Shown here: in pieces, positions 36,186 through 45,578 of the stretch
Layout of the letters: each line of letters begins with the position of its first letter
How positions within the stretch are numbered: position 1 is the stretch's first letter
Origin: Skermanella mucosa
Lineage (GTDB): Bacteria; Pseudomonadota; Alphaproteobacteria; Azospirillales; Azospirillaceae
Reading direction: 5' to 3'
Assembly (NCBI RefSeq): GCF_016765655.2
Contig: NZ_CP086106.1
Location: 4,515,001 to 4,579,000, forward strand
DNA length: 64,000 nt
The notes under the pieces: model-generated
What the model was told of the DNA's origin: nothing
Seen by the model: the letters and a program-made list of their open reading frames with translations, nothing else
Database searches by the model: none
Made by a program: the position numbers and the translations under genes

Positions 36186-36579
36186 GGACGTGCATCCTCA
36201 GGAACTCGCGGATCCGCTCGGCCGAAGCGATGGCTCCCTCCGCCTGCGCCCGGGTGAACAGTTCGGCGGGCGCGATCGCTTCGTCTCCCATCGGATACCG
36301 CGCGAGCACATTGTATTGCGTGAGCATCCGGGCGTCGTCCATCAGGTCGGCAGCGACGGCCATTCCACCCATCTTCTGAACACGATCCAGCAAGGCTACG
36401 AGATTGTGGCCCCAAACCGAATCGGCGCCGAGAGACAGGAGAGCGGCCTTGAGGGACTTTTCCGCGGATTGGGAGGCCGCATAGCAGACCCAGTCGAAGC
36501 CGCCCGCCGCCAGGGAGTCGTGGGCATGCTTCAGATCATGATCCGCCTGCCTTATCCAGGCTGCCACCCGTTGGGACAT
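36175..36579 (-). CDS. HEPN-domain protein (toxin-like partner of MNT)
   Basis: A 134-residue helical HEPN protein: WIRQADHDLKHAHDSLAAG, CYAASQSAEKSLKAALLSLG and WGHNLVALLDRV match the PF05168-type HEPN fold. Near the C-terminus Arg124-x5-His130 fits the R-x4-6-H RNase motif, though members of this subgroup are not all active. A strong GGAGG lies five bases before the ATG at 36579. It precedes and overlaps the MNT gene; the pair sits between a secreted glycosidase and glnE without mobile-element traces. Confidence 0.82.
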   Translation of the reverse strand: MSQRVAAWIRQADHDLKHAHDSLAAGGFDWVCYAASQSAEKSLKAALLSLGADSVWGHNLVALLDRVQKMGGMAVAADLMDDARMLTQYNVLARYPMGDEAIAPAELFTRAQAEGAIASAERIREFLRMHVLGS

Positions 36580-36641
36580 ACCAACCTCCGATTCCGCATC
36601 AAAGGCACCGCTTGCAGGGTCGATTGTCAAGCGGCGTCGCA

Positions 36642-39632
36642 TTACCCCTCGTCGGCCAGCCGCGCCGCCGGTTCGTCCACCAGCTCGATGAAATGGCGGT
36701 GCGCCCGGGCGGCGATGCCGCGGGCCTTGGATTCCAGCGCGTCGAAACCGAAGCCGGCGTCATCGGCGCTTTCCGGGAAGGCGGCACGGATCAAGGCATG
36801 CCGCAGTCCGGCGGGAGCCTTCTCGGCGACGAACCGTCCCTCCGTGGTCAGGCGAAGGAAGCCCTGGATGCGGCGCCACAGGGACAGCGCCGCGCACAAA
36901 TCATCCGCGATCCTGCCGTCCAGCAGGCCGGCGCGGGCCGCGGCGCGCAGGGACGCCGCGGCGTCGCCGCTGAGGATTTCCGGGTGCTCCGAGGCGTGGC
37001 GGAGCATCAGGTACTGGGCGACGAACTCCACGTCGATGGTGCCGCCGCGGACATACTTGACGTCCCAGATGTCCGTCGTGCCGAACTCCTTGTCGATCCG
37101 GGCGCGCATCTCGGACACGTCGCGCAGCAGCTTGCCGGAGTCGCGGGGGCGGGTCAGCACCGCGCGAACGGCGGCCTCCAGCCGCTCGACCAGTTCCGGC
37201 GGTCCGTGGATCACCCGGGCTCGGGTCAGCGCCATGTGCTCCCAGGTCCAGGCGTCGTTCGCCTGATAGCGGGAGAAGCTCTCCAGGCTGATCGCCAGGG
37301 GTCCGGCGTTGCCGCTGGGGCGAAGCCGCATGTCAACCTCGTAGAGGCGCCCCTCGCCGGTCGGCGCCGTCACGGCGTTGATCATGCGCTGGGTCAGCCG
37401 GATGAAATACTCGTTCGGCGCCAGCGGCTTCTCGCCGTCGGACGCGCCCAGGTCCGGCGGCACGTCGTAGACCATGATCAGGTCCAGGTCGGAGCGCAGG
37501 GTCATCTGGCGGCTGCCCAGCTTGCCCAGCGCCAGGATCGCCACCCCGTGCCCGTCGAACCGGCCGTGGCGGCGGGCGAACTCCTCCGTCACCCGCGGCT
37601 CCAGGGCCGCCAGCCCCAGGTCCGCGACGTCGGACAGGAAGGGACCGCAGTGCTCGCCATCGGTGATGTTGCGCAGGATATGGATGCCGGCCCAGACGAT
37701 CTGGTCGTTGGTCCAGCGCCGGGTGATGTTCAGCACGTCCTCGAAATCCCGCGCCTGACGCAGCAGCAGGCCGAGCTGCTCGGCCAGCGCCTCGCGGGAC
37801 GGCAGCGCGTCGAAGAAACCCGGCGTCAGGACAGCGTCGAGCCGGTTGGGGTTGCGGCTGAGCACTCCCGCGAGGCGTGGGGCGCTGCCCATGATCTCCG
37901 CCACCAGGTTCAGCAGGTTGGGGTTGCTGTAGAACATCGAGAAGAGCTGGACGCCGGCTGGCAGCCTTGCCAGGAACTCGTCGAAGCGGTTGAAGGCGTC
38001 GTCGGGATTGGCCGTGTCGCCCAGCGCCCGCAGCAGGGTCGGCGCCAGTTCGGTCAGCAGTTCCCGCGACCGGGTGCTTCGGGTCGCCCGGTAGCGACCG
38101 TGATGCCAGGCGCGCACCGCGGCGGCGATAGAGGACGGGTTGCCGAAGCCCATGGCGCGGAGCGTCGCCAGGGTATCCGGGTCGTCCTCCGTCCCGGTGA
38201 ACACGAGGTTGCCCGCGCCGGCCAGGGGCGGCGCCTCCTCGAACAGGGCGGCGTAATGGTCCTCGACCAGGTCCAGCGTGCCCAGTAGGTCGGCGCGGAA
38301 CGGCTCCGGCGCGTCGTAGCCCATGAAGGCGGCCAGCGCCGCGACACCGGCATCGTCGGTCGGAAGCGTATGGGTCTGACGGTCGTCCTTCATCTGGACG
38401 CGGTGCTCGACCTTGCGCAGGAAGGCATAGGCCCGGATCAGGTCGTCGGCGACCGAACGATCGATCCGTCCGGCCGCGACCAGGGCCAGCAGGCTCTCCA
38501 CCGTGCCCGATGTCCGGAGGGTCGGGTCGCGGCCGCCGAAGATCAGCTGCTGGGTCTGGGCGAAGAACTCGATCTCCCGGATGCCGCCCCGGCCCAGCTT
38601 GACATTGTGGCCGTTGACCGCCGTCGTCCGGTAGCCCCGGTGGGCATTGATCTGGCGCTTGATCGAGTGGATGTCCTGGATCGCCGCGAAATCCAGGCTG
38701 CGCCGCCAGATGAAGGGAACCAGGAAGCGCAGGAAATGCGCCCCCGCCTCCAGGTCGCCGGCGACCGCGCGGGCCTTGATCATGGCCGCACGCTCCCAGT
38801 TCTGGCCCAGGCTGCCGTAATAGGACTCGGCGGCCGAGATGGAGACCGCCAGCGGCGTCGCGCCCGGATCGGGGCGCAAACGGAGATCCGTGCGGAAGAC
38901 GTAGCCGTCCCGCGTACGTTCCTCCATAATGCGGACAAGATCGCGGGCGAGACGTACGAAGGTCCGGGCCATGTTGTCCGGCTGGGTGGTCTGGACGACA
39001 TGGTCGTCGTAGAGGACGATCAGATCGATATCACTGGAATAATTGAGCTCCCGCGCCCCGAACTTGCCCATGGCCAGAATGATCAGACCGCTCCCGACCG
39101 AGGGCCGCTCCGGCTCGGGAAGGATCAGCGCCCCGCCCGCCGCCGCTTTCGACAGCAGATGGTCGCAGGCCAGCCGCAACGCGTCCTCGGCGAAGGTACT
39201 GAGCGCCCCGGTGACGCGGGCCAGGTCCCAGCCCCCGGCCATGTCGGCCAGCGCGGTGACCAGGGATACCCGGCGCTTGGCGACCCGCAGCCTCGCCATC
39301 AGGCGCGCCATGTCGCGTTCCCCGGCCAGATCGGCGCGGACTGCCTCCAGCTCGGCGTCGAAACTGGCGTCCCATCCCTCCGTCAGCATGCGCCGGGCGA
39401 AGGGCAGGTCCATCACCATGGCCTGGGTCAGGAAGGGCGAGTTCCCGAACACCGATTCCAGCAGCCGGCGGCCGGCCGGGTCCTCGGCATATGCGCGGGC
39501 GAACGCGGCGGCCTCGGCGTCGGGGCAGCGGGCGGCCTGCTCCGCCCAGCGCTCCAGCCCGAGGGCGGTCGCGTTGGGGTCGGCCGGCTTCGGCAGGGAT
39601 GCTGGGTCGAAAAGGGCGTCGGCGGCTGTCAT
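36642..39632 (-). CDS. glnE: bifunctional glutamine synthetase adenylyltransferase/deadenylase
   Basis: A 996-residue GlnE, which adenylylates glutamine synthetase when nitrogen is ample and removes the AMP when it is scarce, under PII control. Two nucleotidyltransferase halves are seen: the N-terminal deadenylase with LNYSSDIDLIVLYDDH near residue 195 and the C-terminal adenylylase with LRSDLDLIMVYDV near residue 730, each with its following helical domain (GRGGIREIEFF and GTIDVEFVAQYL). ATG 39632 gives normal length; a longer start at 39761 is open but has no better ribosome-binding site. It is divergent from the AsmA-like gene. Confidence 0.97.
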   Translation of the reverse strand: MTAADALFDPASLPKPADPNATALGLERWAEQAARCPDAEAAAFARAYAEDPAGRRLLESVFGNSPFLTQAMVMDLPFARRMLTEGWDASFDAELEAVRADLAGERDMARLMARLRVAKRRVSLVTALADMAGGWDLARVTGALSTFAEDALRLACDHLLSKAAAGGALILPEPERPSVGSGLIILAMGKFGARELNYSSDIDLIVLYDDHVVQTTQPDNMARTFVRLARDLVRIMEERTRDGYVFRTDLRLRPDPGATPLAVSISAAESYYGSLGQNWERAAMIKARAVAGDLEAGAHFLRFLVPFIWRRSLDFAAIQDIHSIKRQINAHRGYRTTAVNGHNVKLGRGGIREIEFFAQTQQLIFGGRDPTLRTSGTVESLLALVAAGRIDRSVADDLIRAYAFLRKVEHRVQMKDDRQTHTLPTDDAGVAALAAFMGYDAPEPFRADLLGTLDLVEDHYAALFEEAPPLAGAGNLVFTGTEDDPDTLATLRAMGFGNPSSIAAAVRAWHHGRYRATRSTRSRELLTELAPTLLRALGDTANPDDAFNRFDEFLARLPAGVQLFSMFYSNPNLLNLVAEIMGSAPRLAGVLSRNPNRLDAVLTPGFFDALPSREALAEQLGLLLRQARDFEDVLNITRRWTNDQIVWAGIHILRNITDGEHCGPFLSDVADLGLAALEPRVTEEFARRHGRFDGHGVAILALGKLGSRQMTLRSDLDLIMVYDVPPDLGASDGEKPLAPNEYFIRLTQRMINAVTAPTGEGRLYEVDMRLRPSGNAGPLAISLESFSRYQANDAWTWEHMALTRARVIHGPPELVERLEAAVRAVLTRPRDSGKLLRDVSEMRARIDKEFGTTDIWDVKYVRGGTIDVEFVAQYLMLRHASEHPEILSGDAAASLRAAARAGLLDGRIADDLCAALSLWRRIQGFLRLTTEGRFVAEKAPAGLRHALIRAAFPESADDAGFGFDALESKARGIAARAHRHFIELVDEPAARLADEG

Positions 39633-39779
39633 GGCGGCTGAACTGTTCGCTGCGGAGGTCCGGCTGGGGCCGGCGGTGGGGTCGAGACTGCGCGCCGGAG
39701 CCGTGCGGGTCAACCATGGCGCCGGCCATGGTGCCTCTATTTTCGCCAAGGGGACCGTCATCGGGATGGACGTGTCGAG

Positions 39780-42700
39780 GTGATCCGGAAGGCGGGACGA
39801 TTTACCGGCCTCGTGCTGATCGAAGCCGTCAGCGCCGTCCTGATCGGCTTGACGGTCCTGGTGGCGCTGTTCCTGTGGCGGCTGTCCAGCGGCCCGATCC
39901 AGGTCGATTTCCTGACGCCGGTGATCGAGCAGACGCTGAACGACTCACGGATGGGCGTCCGGGTCGACATCGCCGAGACCGTGCTGAACTGGGGCGGCAC
40001 GGGAGCCGAGGACGGGGAGAGCCCCTTCGACTTCCAGGCGTTCGACGTCCGCGCCCGCGACGCCCGGATCTACGGTCCGACCGGCGCGCTGATCGCGGCG
40101 GTGCCGGCGCTGGGCATCAGCTTCGATATGCGCGAACTGGTCCAGGGCCATGTCCAGCCGACCGTGCTGCGGGTTTTCCAGCCGGACATCCAGCTCCAGC
40201 GCGGGGAGGACGGCTCGATCGACGTCGACGTGCGCACCGGCGACCTGCCGGTCGAGCATGGCGAGGTCGACGTGGTGGAGGAGGTGCTGGAAGCGCTGCA
40301 ACTGCCGCCCGGCAGCCGGCCCGGCCCGCTGTCGCGCCTGTCCGAGGTGCGGATTTCCGGCGCGCGCCTGACCTTGGACGACCGGCTGCTCGGCCAGGTC
40401 TGGCAGGCGCCCCGGGGCGACGTCACCCTGCGGCGCGACCAGGCGGGCCTGAGCGGGACCGCCCGGCTCGACCTGGAGATGGGCAACCGCGTCGCCCGGC
40501 TCGATACCCGGCTCCGGTTCCGAAGCGCCGACGGGGTCACCGAGGTCACGGGACGCTTCGCCGACGTGTCGCCGGCCGACCTTGCGGACCGGGCGCCCGC
40601 GCTCGGGCCGCTGTCCGCCGTCGCCATGGTGCTGGACGGCGAGGTGGAGCTTCGCCTGGACCGCGCCTTCATCCCGATGGAGGCGAATATCGACGTCTCC
40701 GGGCGCGACGGCGCCGTCACCCTGCCCGATTTCTACGCCGAGCCGCTGAAACTGGCGCAGGCGCGGCTGCGCGCCTCGTTCGACAGCCTGAAGCGCCGAG
40801 TCGTGGTGGACGAGCTCACCGCCGACCTGGGCGCGGAACCGGGAGGCCCGACGGTCTCGCTGAACGCCGTCGCGGTCGACCTCGGCAGCCGCAGGCTGGA
40901 CGTGACCGGAACCGTCGAGGCCGCCGGCGTGCCGATCGACGAGCTGAACCGGCTGTGGCCGCAGGGCGTCGCCGGCAACCCGCGGAACTGGATCACCGCG
41001 AACCTGTCGGCCGGGCGCGCCGAGCAGGCCCGCGCGGCGGCCCATGCGGTGATCGACCTGGACGCGCCAGACGAGTCCACGCTGGAGTCCCTGGACAGCG
41101 AAATCCGGGTCAAGGGCGTGCAGGTCCGCTATTTCAAGGAGTTGCCGCCGGTCACCGGGGTGGACGGCGTGGTCCGGATCTCCCCGACCACGCTGACGGT
41201 GGACGCCGAAGGCGGGCAGCTCCGCGACATGGCCGTGGGAGCGTCGAAGGTCGTGATCACCGGGCTGGACCGCAAGGACCAGGCGATCGACATCGCGACA
41301 CCGGTTTCCGGCCCGCTGCGGACCGCGCTGGAGGTGCTGAACCACAAGCCGCTGGGCTTCCCCGACAAGCTGGGACTGAAACCCTCCTCGGTCGGCGGAT
41401 CGGCCAGCGCGCGGCTGACCTTCAAGTTCCCGCTGGTCAACCGCCTGACGGTGGACGACGTCGTGTTCGGCGCGAAGGGCAAGCTGTCGGACGTGTCGGT
41501 CAGCGGCCTGCTGCCGCGCCTGCCGGTGACCAAGGCCGACGGTGAACTGACGCTCGACCCGCAGAAGCTGGTCATCACCGGCAAGGCACGGGTCAACGGC
41601 ATTCCGGCCGACATCAGCTGGATGGAAAGCTTCTCGTCCAAGGCCGACATCCTGACCCGGATCACCGCGCGCGGCGAGGTGGGGGACGCCGACCGCGAGC
41701 GGCTGGGCTTTCCCACCCGGCCCTATGTGACCGGTCCGGTCGGCCTGGACGCCGTCTATACCGTCGCCAAGCCGGGCCAGGGCAGGCTCGAGGCCAACCT
41801 GGATCTGCGGGACGCCGGCATGGCGGTGGAACTCCTGGACTGGACCAAGCGGCCGGGCGCTCCCGGCACCGCCCGCGCGACGCTGGAACTGGCCAGGGGC
41901 GACGCCGTCCGCCTCTCCGACATCGCCCTGGACACGTCGGGGCTCAAGGCGACCGGCGCCGTGGACCTGGCGCCGGACGGCGCGGTCCGGGGCGTGACCG
42001 TGGCCGGCCTGTCGCTTGGGGCGACGCGCCTTGCGGGCGACGCGGCGCCGATGGCGGGGGGCGGCTGGAAGGTGAACCTTTCCGGGCAGAGCCTGGACCT
42101 GCGCCCGCTCCGCGGCGGGGACAAGGTCAAGCCCGCGGACGGAGAGGACAAGGTCCCGCTCGAAGTGACGGCGGCACTGGGCCAGGTCGTCCTGGGCGAA
42201 GGGCGGAGCCTGGGCGAGGTCTCGGCCAATCTCCAGCGCGACCGGAAAGGATGGAACGCGGCCCAGGTCAATGCCCGGGTCGGCCAATCCGGTTCCCATC
42301 TGGTTCTCCAGTACGCGCCCGACGCGGCTGGCCGCCGGCTGGTGCTGGAGACCGGCGACGCCGGCGCGATGCTGTACGCCCTGGACCTGTTCGACAATAT
42401 CCGCGGCGGCAGCCTGACCATCGTCGGACATACCGACCCGTCCAAACCGGGCAGCCCGCTGGCCGGACGGATCGAGATGAACGATTATTCCATGGTCAAC
42501 GCGCCGGTGCTGGCCAGGCTGCTCAACGCGGTGTCACCCAGCGGCTTCGCCGAGCTCGTGGAGGGCCGGGGCCTGAACTTCGCCAAGCTGAACGGCGAGT
42601 TCAGCTGGGAACAGCGGCAGGAGAAGGTGCGCTTCAACGAGGTGCGCACCTCCGGATCGGCGCTGGGCCTGACCATGGAGGGAACCGTCGACGTCGGAGC

Positions 42701-42980
42701 CGAGCAGGCGGACCTTCAGGGCACCATCGTGCCGATCTATGGTCTCAACCGCCTGCTCGGCTCCATTCCCGTGCTGGGCGACATCCTGACCGGCGGCGAG
42801 GGCCAGGGAATCTTCGCCGCCACCTACCAGATCCAGGGGCCGCTGAACGACCCGTCGGTCCGCGTCAATCCGCTGGCCGTGCTGGCACCGGGGTTCCTGC
42901 GCAACCTGTTCTTCCTGGACCACGATGCCGGCTCGGACAAGAAGAGCCCGTGGGTCTACGAGTATCCCGAGAGCGACTGA
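39780..42980 (+). CDS. large AsmA/YhdP-like envelope protein (DUF3971)
   Basis: A 1066-residue protein with one N-terminal membrane helix (about 9-33, VLIEAVSAVLIGLTVLVALFLW) and an otherwise long beta-strand-rich periplasmic body, typical of the AsmA-like/YhdP group that carries phospholipids from inner to outer membrane. The C-terminal part (about 880-1030) with GGSLTIVGHTDPSKPGSPL, YSMVNAPVLARLLNAVSP and GTIVPIYGLNRLLGSIPVLG matches the AsmA_C-type end. Translation appears to start at GTG 39780; no clear ribosome-binding site is seen. It converges on tyrS. Confidence 0.9.
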   Translation: MIRKAGRFTGLVLIEAVSAVLIGLTVLVALFLWRLSSGPIQVDFLTPVIEQTLNDSRMGVRVDIAETVLNWGGTGAEDGESPFDFQAFDVRARDARIYGPTGALIAAVPALGISFDMRELVQGHVQPTVLRVFQPDIQLQRGEDGSIDVDVRTGDLPVEHGEVDVVEEVLEALQLPPGSRPGPLSRLSEVRISGARLTLDDRLLGQVWQAPRGDVTLRRDQAGLSGTARLDLEMGNRVARLDTRLRFRSADGVTEVTGRFADVSPADLADRAPALGPLSAVAMVLDGEVELRLDRAFIPMEANIDVSGRDGAVTLPDFYAEPLKLAQARLRASFDSLKRRVVVDELTADLGAEPGGPTVSLNAVAVDLGSRRLDVTGTVEAAGVPIDELNRLWPQGVAGNPRNWITANLSAGRAEQARAAAHAVIDLDAPDESTLESLDSEIRVKGVQVRYFKELPPVTGVDGVVRISPTTLTVDAEGGQLRDMAVGASKVVITGLDRKDQAIDIATPVSGPLRTALEVLNHKPLGFPDKLGLKPSSVGGSASARLTFKFPLVNRLTVDDVVFGAKGKLSDVSVSGLLPRLPVTKADGELTLDPQKLVITGKARVNGIPADISWMESFSSKADILTRITARGEVGDADRERLGFPTRPYVTGPVGLDAVYTVAKPGQGRLEANLDLRDAGMAVELLDWTKRPGAPGTARATLELARGDAVRLSDIALDTSGLKATGAVDLAPDGAVRGVTVAGLSLGATRLAGDAAPMAGGGWKVNLSGQSLDLRPLRGGDKVKPADGEDKVPLEVTAALGQVVLGEGRSLGEVSANLQRDRKGWNAAQVNARVGQSGSHLVLQYAPDAAGRRLVLETGDAGAMLYALDLFDNIRGGSLTIVGHTDPSKPGSPLAGRIEMNDYSMVNAPVLARLLNAVSPSGFAELVEGRGLNFAKLNGEFSWEQRQEKVRFNEVRTSGSALGLTMEGTVDVGAEQADLQGTIVPIYGLNRLLGSIPVLGDILTGGEGQGIFAATYQIQGPLNDPSVRVNPLAVLAPGFLRNLFFLDHDAGSDKKSPWVYEYPESD

Positions 42981-43007
42981 GCCGAAGGGGACGAGCCGGC
43001 CGCCGGC

Positions 43008-44261
43008 TCACACCGCCTTGACCAGGGCGTGGCGCTTCTTGCCGGCCGACAGCTTCAGCACGCCCTCGGCGTTGAGATCGCCCGTGCCGGTCACCTGCGT
43101 CTCCTCGACCACCACGGCGTCGTTCAGGCGGGCGCCTCCGCCCTTGATCAGGCGCTTTGCCTCGCCCTTCGATGCCGCGAGGTCGGCGCGGACCAGCAGG
43201 TCGATCACCGGGATGCCGGCGTCGAGTTCGGCGCGGGCGATCCCGACCGTCGGCAGGCCCTCGGCCAACCCGCCCTGCTCGAAGGTGCGCCGGGCGGTCT
43301 CGGCCGCTTCCTGCGCCGCGGCCTCGCCATGGCACATCCGGGTCGTCTCGAACGCCAGGCGCTTCTTGGCCTCGTTGATCCCGGCCCCTTCCAGCCGCTC
43401 CAGCTCGGCGACCTCTTCCAGCGGCAGTTCGGTGAAGAGTCGCAGGAACCGTCCGACGTCGGCGTCCTCGGTGTTGCGCCAGAACTGCCAGTAGTCGTAC
43501 GGCGACAGCCGGTCGGCGTTGAGCCAGACGGCTCCGCCCAGGCTCTTGCCCATCTTGGTGCCCGACGCGGTCGTCATCAGCGGGGTGGTCAGGCCGAACA
43601 GGCCGGCCTGATCGACCCGGCGGCCCAGCTCGACGCCGTTGACGATGTTGCCCCACTGGTCGGAGCCGCCCATCTGGAGCCGGCAGCCGACGCGGCGGTG
43701 CAGCTCCAGGAAATCGTAGGCCTGGAGGATCATGTAGTTGAATTCCAGGAAGGTCATGGGCTGCTCACGCTCCAGCCGCAGCTTGACGCTGTCGAAGGTC
43801 AGCATGCGGTTGACCGTGAAATGCACGCCCATGTCGCGCAGGAACGTGATGTAGCCGAGCTTCTCCAGCCAGTCCGCGTTGTTGACCATGACGGCGTCGG
43901 TGGGACCGTCGCCGAAGGTCAGGAACTGCCCGAACACCCGCTTGATGCCGTCCATGTTGGCCGAGATCTGCTCGTCGGTCAGCATCTTGCGGCTCTCGTC
44001 GCGGCCGGTCGGATCGCCGATCTTGGTGGTTCCGCCGCCCATCAGGACGATCGGCTTGTGTCCGCAGCGCTGCAGCCAGCGCAGCATCATGATCGACACC
44101 AGATGACCGACATGCAGGCTGTCCGCCGTGCAGTCGAAGCCGATATAGGCGGTCACGATCCCCTCGGAGGCCAGCGCATCCAGGCCTTCCAGATCGGTGC
44201 ATTGATGGATGAATCCGCGCGTGGTCAGGATGCGCAGGAATTCCGAACGGAGATCGCTCAT
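43008..44261 (-). CDS. tyrS: tyrosyl-tRNA synthetase
   Basis: A 417-residue class I aminoacyl-tRNA synthetase, cytosolic. The HIGH motif appears as LHVGHL and the KMSKS loop as [24 protein letters not shown] and GGSDQWGNI are TyrRS-specific. A C-terminal S4 RNA-binding domain (about 350-417) ends the protein. Its anmK neighbour is divergent, an arrangement common in Alphaproteobacteria. Confidence 0.98.
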   Translation of the reverse strand: MSDLRSEFLRILTTRGFIHQCTDLEGLDALASEGIVTAYIGFDCTADSLHVGHLVSIMMLRWLQRCGHKPIVLMGGGTTKIGDPTGRDESRKMLTDEQISANMDGIKRVFGQFLTFGDGPTDAVMVNNADWLEKLGYITFLRDMGVHFTVNRMLTFDSVKLRLEREQPMTFLEFNYMILQAYDFLELHRRVGCRLQMGGSDQWGNIVNGVELGRRVDQAGLFGLTTPLMTTASGTKMGKSLGGAVWLNADRLSPYDYWQFWRNTEDADVGRFLRLFTELPLEEVAELERLEGAGINEAKKRLAFETTRMCHGEAAAQEAAETARRTFEQGGLAEGLPTVGIARAELDAGIPVIDLLVRADLAASKGEAKRLIKGGGARLNDAVVVEETQVTGTGDLNAEGVLKLSAGKKRHALVKAV

Positions 44262-44415
44262 CGCTAGGGTCCTGGTCTTGAAGGATGGTACCGAGGGCGG
44301 CGTCTGTTAGCACAAACCCCGGGACCGGGCCAGCGGGGCTTGCGCGCCCGAGCCTTCCCATGGGAAACAGGACCTGATCTGACCAGCCCTGTTCTTCAGC
44401 ACCATAGCAGCCATC

Positions 44416-45486
44416 ATGACGCTTAATCCCGTTCGGACCGCCCTGGGCCTGATGAGCGGCACGTCGCTCGACGGCATCGACGCCGCAGTGGTCCGCACCG
44501 ACGGCCTCACCTATGTCGAAACCGGCGATTTCATCACCGTTCCCTACGAGGACGGTTTCCGCGAGCGGCTGCGCAGCTGCCTGGGCGGCCGCGGCCCCGT
44601 CGAGGCGGTCGAGCGCGAGTTGACCGAACTGCATGCCGGCGTGGTCCGCCGGCTGGCGGAACGGGCCGGCCCGATCGATCTGATCGGGTTCCACGGCCAC
44701 ACCATCCTGCACGCCCCCGAGCGCCGCCGCACTTGGCAGATCGGCGACGGCGCGCTGCTGGCCTCGCTGACCGGCATTCCCGTGGTCCACGACTTCCGGA
44801 GCGCCGACGTGGCCGCCGGCGGCCAAGGGGCTCCCCTGGTCCCGCTGTACCATCAGGCGCTGTCGGCTGACCTGGACAGGCCGCTGGCGGTGCTGAACAT
44901 CGGCGGCGTGGCGAACGTGACGTGGCTGGGCCGACGCGGCGGCAAGGACGTGCTCGCCTTCGACACCGGCCCCGGCAACGCCCTGATCGACGACTGGGTT
45001 CTGTCCCGCACCGGACGGCCCTTCGACGCCGACGGCGCGCTGGCGGCATCCGGCACCATCGACCGGAGTATCCTGGACCGCCTTTTGGCGGCGCCCTATT
45101 TCAAGAAGCAGCCGCCGAAATCGCTCGACCGCGACGGCTTCGACATCTCCCCGGTCAAGGCGCTGAACACCGCCGACGGCGCCGCCACCCTGACCGCCTT
45201 CACCGCGGGCGCGGTCGCCGGCGCGGCGGCGCTGCTGCCCCAGCCGCCGCTGCGCTGGCTGGTGACCGGCGGCGGGCGGCTCAACGGGTTCCTGATGGAG
45301 CTGCTGCGGGACATGCTGGGCGTGCCGGTCGAGCCCGTGGACAGCGTCGGCTGGCAGGGCGACGCGCTGGAAGCGCAGGCCTTCGCCTATCTGGCGGTCC
45401 GAAGCCGCGCCGGCCTGCCGCTCAGCGTGCCGGGCACCACGGGCGTTCCCCGCCCCATCACCGGCGGGCTCTTCAACAAGCCTTGA
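44416..45486 (+). CDS. anmK: anhydro-N-acetylmuramic acid kinase
   Basis: A 356-residue kinase that cleaves and phosphorylates 1,6-anhydro-MurNAc to MurNAc-6-phosphate in peptidoglycan recycling. Family motifs: ALGLMSGTSLDGIDAAVV, GFHGHTILH, LNIGGVANVT, FDTGPGNALIDDW and a C-terminal VTGGGRLNGFLM. The length is normal. It is divergent from tyrS with about 155 bases between, and followed by the hipA-type gene after an operator-rich gap. Confidence 0.97.
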   Translation: MTLNPVRTALGLMSGTSLDGIDAAVVRTDGLTYVETGDFITVPYEDGFRERLRSCLGGRGPVEAVERELTELHAGVVRRLAERAGPIDLIGFHGHTILHAPERRRTWQIGDGALLASLTGIPVVHDFRSADVAAGGQGAPLVPLYHQALSADLDRPLAVLNIGGVANVTWLGRRGGKDVLAFDTGPGNALIDDWVLSRTGRPFDADGALAASGTIDRSILDRLLAAPYFKKQPPKSLDRDGFDISPVKALNTADGAATLTAFTAGAVAGAAALLPQPPLRWLVTGGGRLNGFLMELLRDMLGVPVEPVDSVGWQGDALEAQAFAYLAVRSRAGLPLSVPGTTGVPRPITGGLFNKP

Positions 45487-45493
45487 GCGGGAC

Positions 45494-45573
45494 GGTTTTC
45501 CGTACCAAACTCCGGTCTGGTATGGTTTGATGTACCGAAGTCGCCCCGAGAAGGTGAGCGAGTACGGAAAACC
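45494..45573. promoter_or_regulatory. three copies of a 13-base operator-like motif upstream of hipA
   Basis: The motif GGTTT-N3-GTACY occurs at 45494-45506 (GGTTTTCCGTACC), 45524-45536 (GGTTTGATGTACC) and inverted at 45573-45561 (GGTTTTCCGTACT). The last copy ends five bases before the hipA start codon. Copies two and three are also both preceded by GGTAT, giving an inverted repeat GGTATGGTTT/AAACCATACC at 45519-45528 and 45569-45578. This is a plausible binding site set for the XRE protein encoded after hipA. Confidence 0.6.
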
Positions 45574-45578
45574 ATACC

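Noticed and set aside
42993-43009. GAGCCGGC/GCCGGCTC hairpin between the convergent AsmA-like and tyrS genes as terminator
   Set aside because: The arms are perfect but the loop is a single base and no T-run follows on either strand, so termination is doubtful.
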